This document shows, piece by piece, positions 63,186 to 64,000 of a DNA stretch of 64,000 nt. Made by a program: the position numbers and the translations under genes. A model generated the notes under the pieces. It searched no databases. It was not told the DNA's origin and was given only the letters and a program-made list of their open reading frames with translations. The stretch is from contig NZ_WHJG01000035.1 of assembly GCF_011682175.1 (NCBI RefSeq), positions 1-64,000 on the forward strand. Direction: 5' to 3'. Numbering within the stretch: position 1 is the stretch's first letter; every line of letters starts with the position of its first letter. The stretch comes from Massilia frigida. Its GTDB lineage: Bacteria > Pseudomonadota > Gammaproteobacteria > Burkholderiales > Burkholderiaceae_D.

Positions 63186-63890
63186 ATGCTTCCGCGCATT
63201 TTGATGATTGAAGACGACGAGCGCCTGGCCGGCATGGTCGTCACCTACCTCGGCCAGAACGGTTACACGGTGGCGCACGCCACCACCGCCGCCGCCGGGC
63301 TGGCCGAGCTGCAGGCGAGCGCCCCGGCGCTGGTCCTGCTCGACCTGATGCTGCCCGACGCCGATGGCCTGGAGGTGTGCCGCCGCATCCGCGCCCTGGG
63401 CGCGCCGCTGGCGTCGGTGCCGATCGTCATGCTCACCGCCAAGGGCGATCCGTTCGACCGCGTGGTGGGGCTGGAACTGGGTGCCGACGACTACCTGCCC
63501 AAGCCATTCGAGCCGCGCGAACTGCTGGCGCGCCTGCGCGCCGTGCTGCGCCGTCCCCAGCTGGCCGAGGCCGAGACCAGCGTGCGCCAGTTCGGCCGCC
63601 TGGCGATCGACAGCGGCGCGCGCAAGGTCACGGTTGACGGCCAGCCGCGCAGCCTGACCGCCTACCAGTTCGACCTGTTGCAGGCGCTGGCCGAGCGCGC
63701 CGGGCGCGTGCTCTCGCGCGAGCACCTGATCGACGCCGTCAAGGGCGAGTCGCTGGAACCGTTCGACCGCTCGATCGACGTGCATATCGGACGCCTGCGC
63801 CAGGCCATCGAGGACGATCCCAAGCAGCCCAAGCGCATCATCACCGTGCGCGGCGCCGGCTACGTGTTCGCCAAGGTGCAGGATGCGTAG
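63186..63890 (+). CDS. OmpR-family response regulator (CpxR-like)
   Basis: A 234-residue regulator: receiver (ILMIEDDERLAG; phospho-Asp in LVLLDLMLPDADG; K in YLPKPFEP) and winged HTH (SLTAYQFDLLQALAERAGRV, RSIDVHIGRLRQAIEDD, IITVRGAGYVF). ATG 63186. It overlaps the next ORF by 8 bp, probably its sensor kinase. Context with the Spy/CpxP-like gene suggests an envelope-stress or metal-response pair. Confidence 0.9.
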   Translation: MLPRILMIEDDERLAGMVVTYLGQNGYTVAHATTAAAGLAELQASAPALVLLDLMLPDADGLEVCRRIRALGAPLASVPIVMLTAKGDPFDRVVGLELGADDYLPKPFEPRELLARLRAVLRRPQLAEAETSVRQFGRLAIDSGARKVTVDGQPRSLTAYQFDLLQALAERAGRVLSREHLIDAVKGESLEPFDRSIDVHIGRLRQAIEDDPKQPKRIITVRGAGYVFAKVQDA

Positions 63891-64000
63891 GCGCGAACGC
63901 GAAGCCGAGGCCGGAACCGGGGATGGCAAGGGCCATCGTGGCCGCGAACGTGGCTGGAAGCGCGCAGCGGAGCGCGACGGCACCCCGCCCCGCGAGCGCG
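63883..64000 (+). CDS. probable sensor kinase, 5' end only
   Basis: ATG at 63883 overlaps the regulator gene by 8 bp and the frame stays open to the window edge (39 codons, Arg/Gly/Glu-rich: MRRREREAEAGTGDGKGHRG). No TM segment has yet appeared. The identity rests only on gene order; kinases normally follow OmpR-type regulators this way. Confidence 0.4.
   Translation, partial: MRRREREAEAGTGDGKGHRGRERGWKRAAERDGTPPRER

Noticed and set aside
1-64000. CRISPR arrays, tRNA, rRNA, prophage or integrase genes
   Set aside because: None seen on reading both strands; no regularly spaced long repeats, cloverleaf-like sequences or phage structural genes.

Overview
This window looks like chromosomal DNA from a GC-rich beta-proteobacterium, most plausibly an Oxalobacteraceae member of the Massilia/Telluria/Duganella type. 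The basis is gene content, codon use and a neisserial-type porin; there is no rRNA or other phylogenetic marker. I saw no tRNA, rRNA, CRISPR array or prophage. Mobile DNA is limited to an IS66-family remnant near 4.5-4.9 kb.

Layout. 0-3.7 kb: a membrane-embedded patatin-like phospholipase overlapping a small lipoprotein gene. 4.0-9.5 kb: a TonB-dependent receptor lying between an intact glutamate dehydrogenase gene and a decayed second copy of that gene's 3' end, with an IS66 remnant fused to the decayed copy. 8.2-19.9 kb: an acidic-amino-acid island (GDH, Glt-type ABC transporter, porin, truncated LysR gene, two-component sensor and sigma-54-type activator, type II asparaginase, second GltI-like binding protein). 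It resembles the AauRS regulons of pseudomonads: asparagine is deamidated in the periplasm, Glu/Asp are imported, and GDH feeds carbon to 2-oxoglutarate. 20.1-21.9 kb: hipBA with a regularly spaced operator-like array. 22.0-27.2 kb: a cNOR operon (39-residue membrane ORF, diheme norC, norB, norQ, norD).

27.3-31.3 kb: small hypothetical genes, a DUF4272 gene with an apparent frameshift, a cupin, a LuxR-type response regulator and a Tat-exported alpha/beta hydrolase. 31.4-41.4 kb: a beta-propeller sensor kinase divergent from a secreted M36-like metallopeptidase, a coupled beta-propeller protein and an ABC permease/ATPase pair. 41.4-49.7 kb: macro domain, SDR, KfrA-like protein, a degenerating operon (frameshifted membrane protein, internally deleted epimerase, XRE regulator), DUF2238, GNAT and hypotheticals, and an FtsX-type permease remnant.

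49.7-52.7 kb: polysaccharide degradation (chitin-active LPMO and GH10 xylanase) with a LacI-type operator between them. 52.8-55.1 kb: an HTH/Clp-N two-gene module and a TetR-map operon, both with promoters predicting leaderless starts. 55.0-60.8 kb: VIT/VWA membrane protein, zinc-ribbon protein, a dCache-HAMP protein lacking any output domain, and a class A beta-lactamase. 60.9-64.0 kb: an arsR-aquaporin-arsC operon with a near-perfect operator, divergent from a His-rich Spy/CpxP-like protein followed by an OmpR-type regulator and the start of what is probably its sensor kinase.

The most interesting signals are the gdhA repeat around the TonB receptor, the hipBA operator array, the diheme NorC with its small upstream ORF, the TetR operator overlapping the neighbouring gene's stop codon, and the two modules with predicted leaderless starts.
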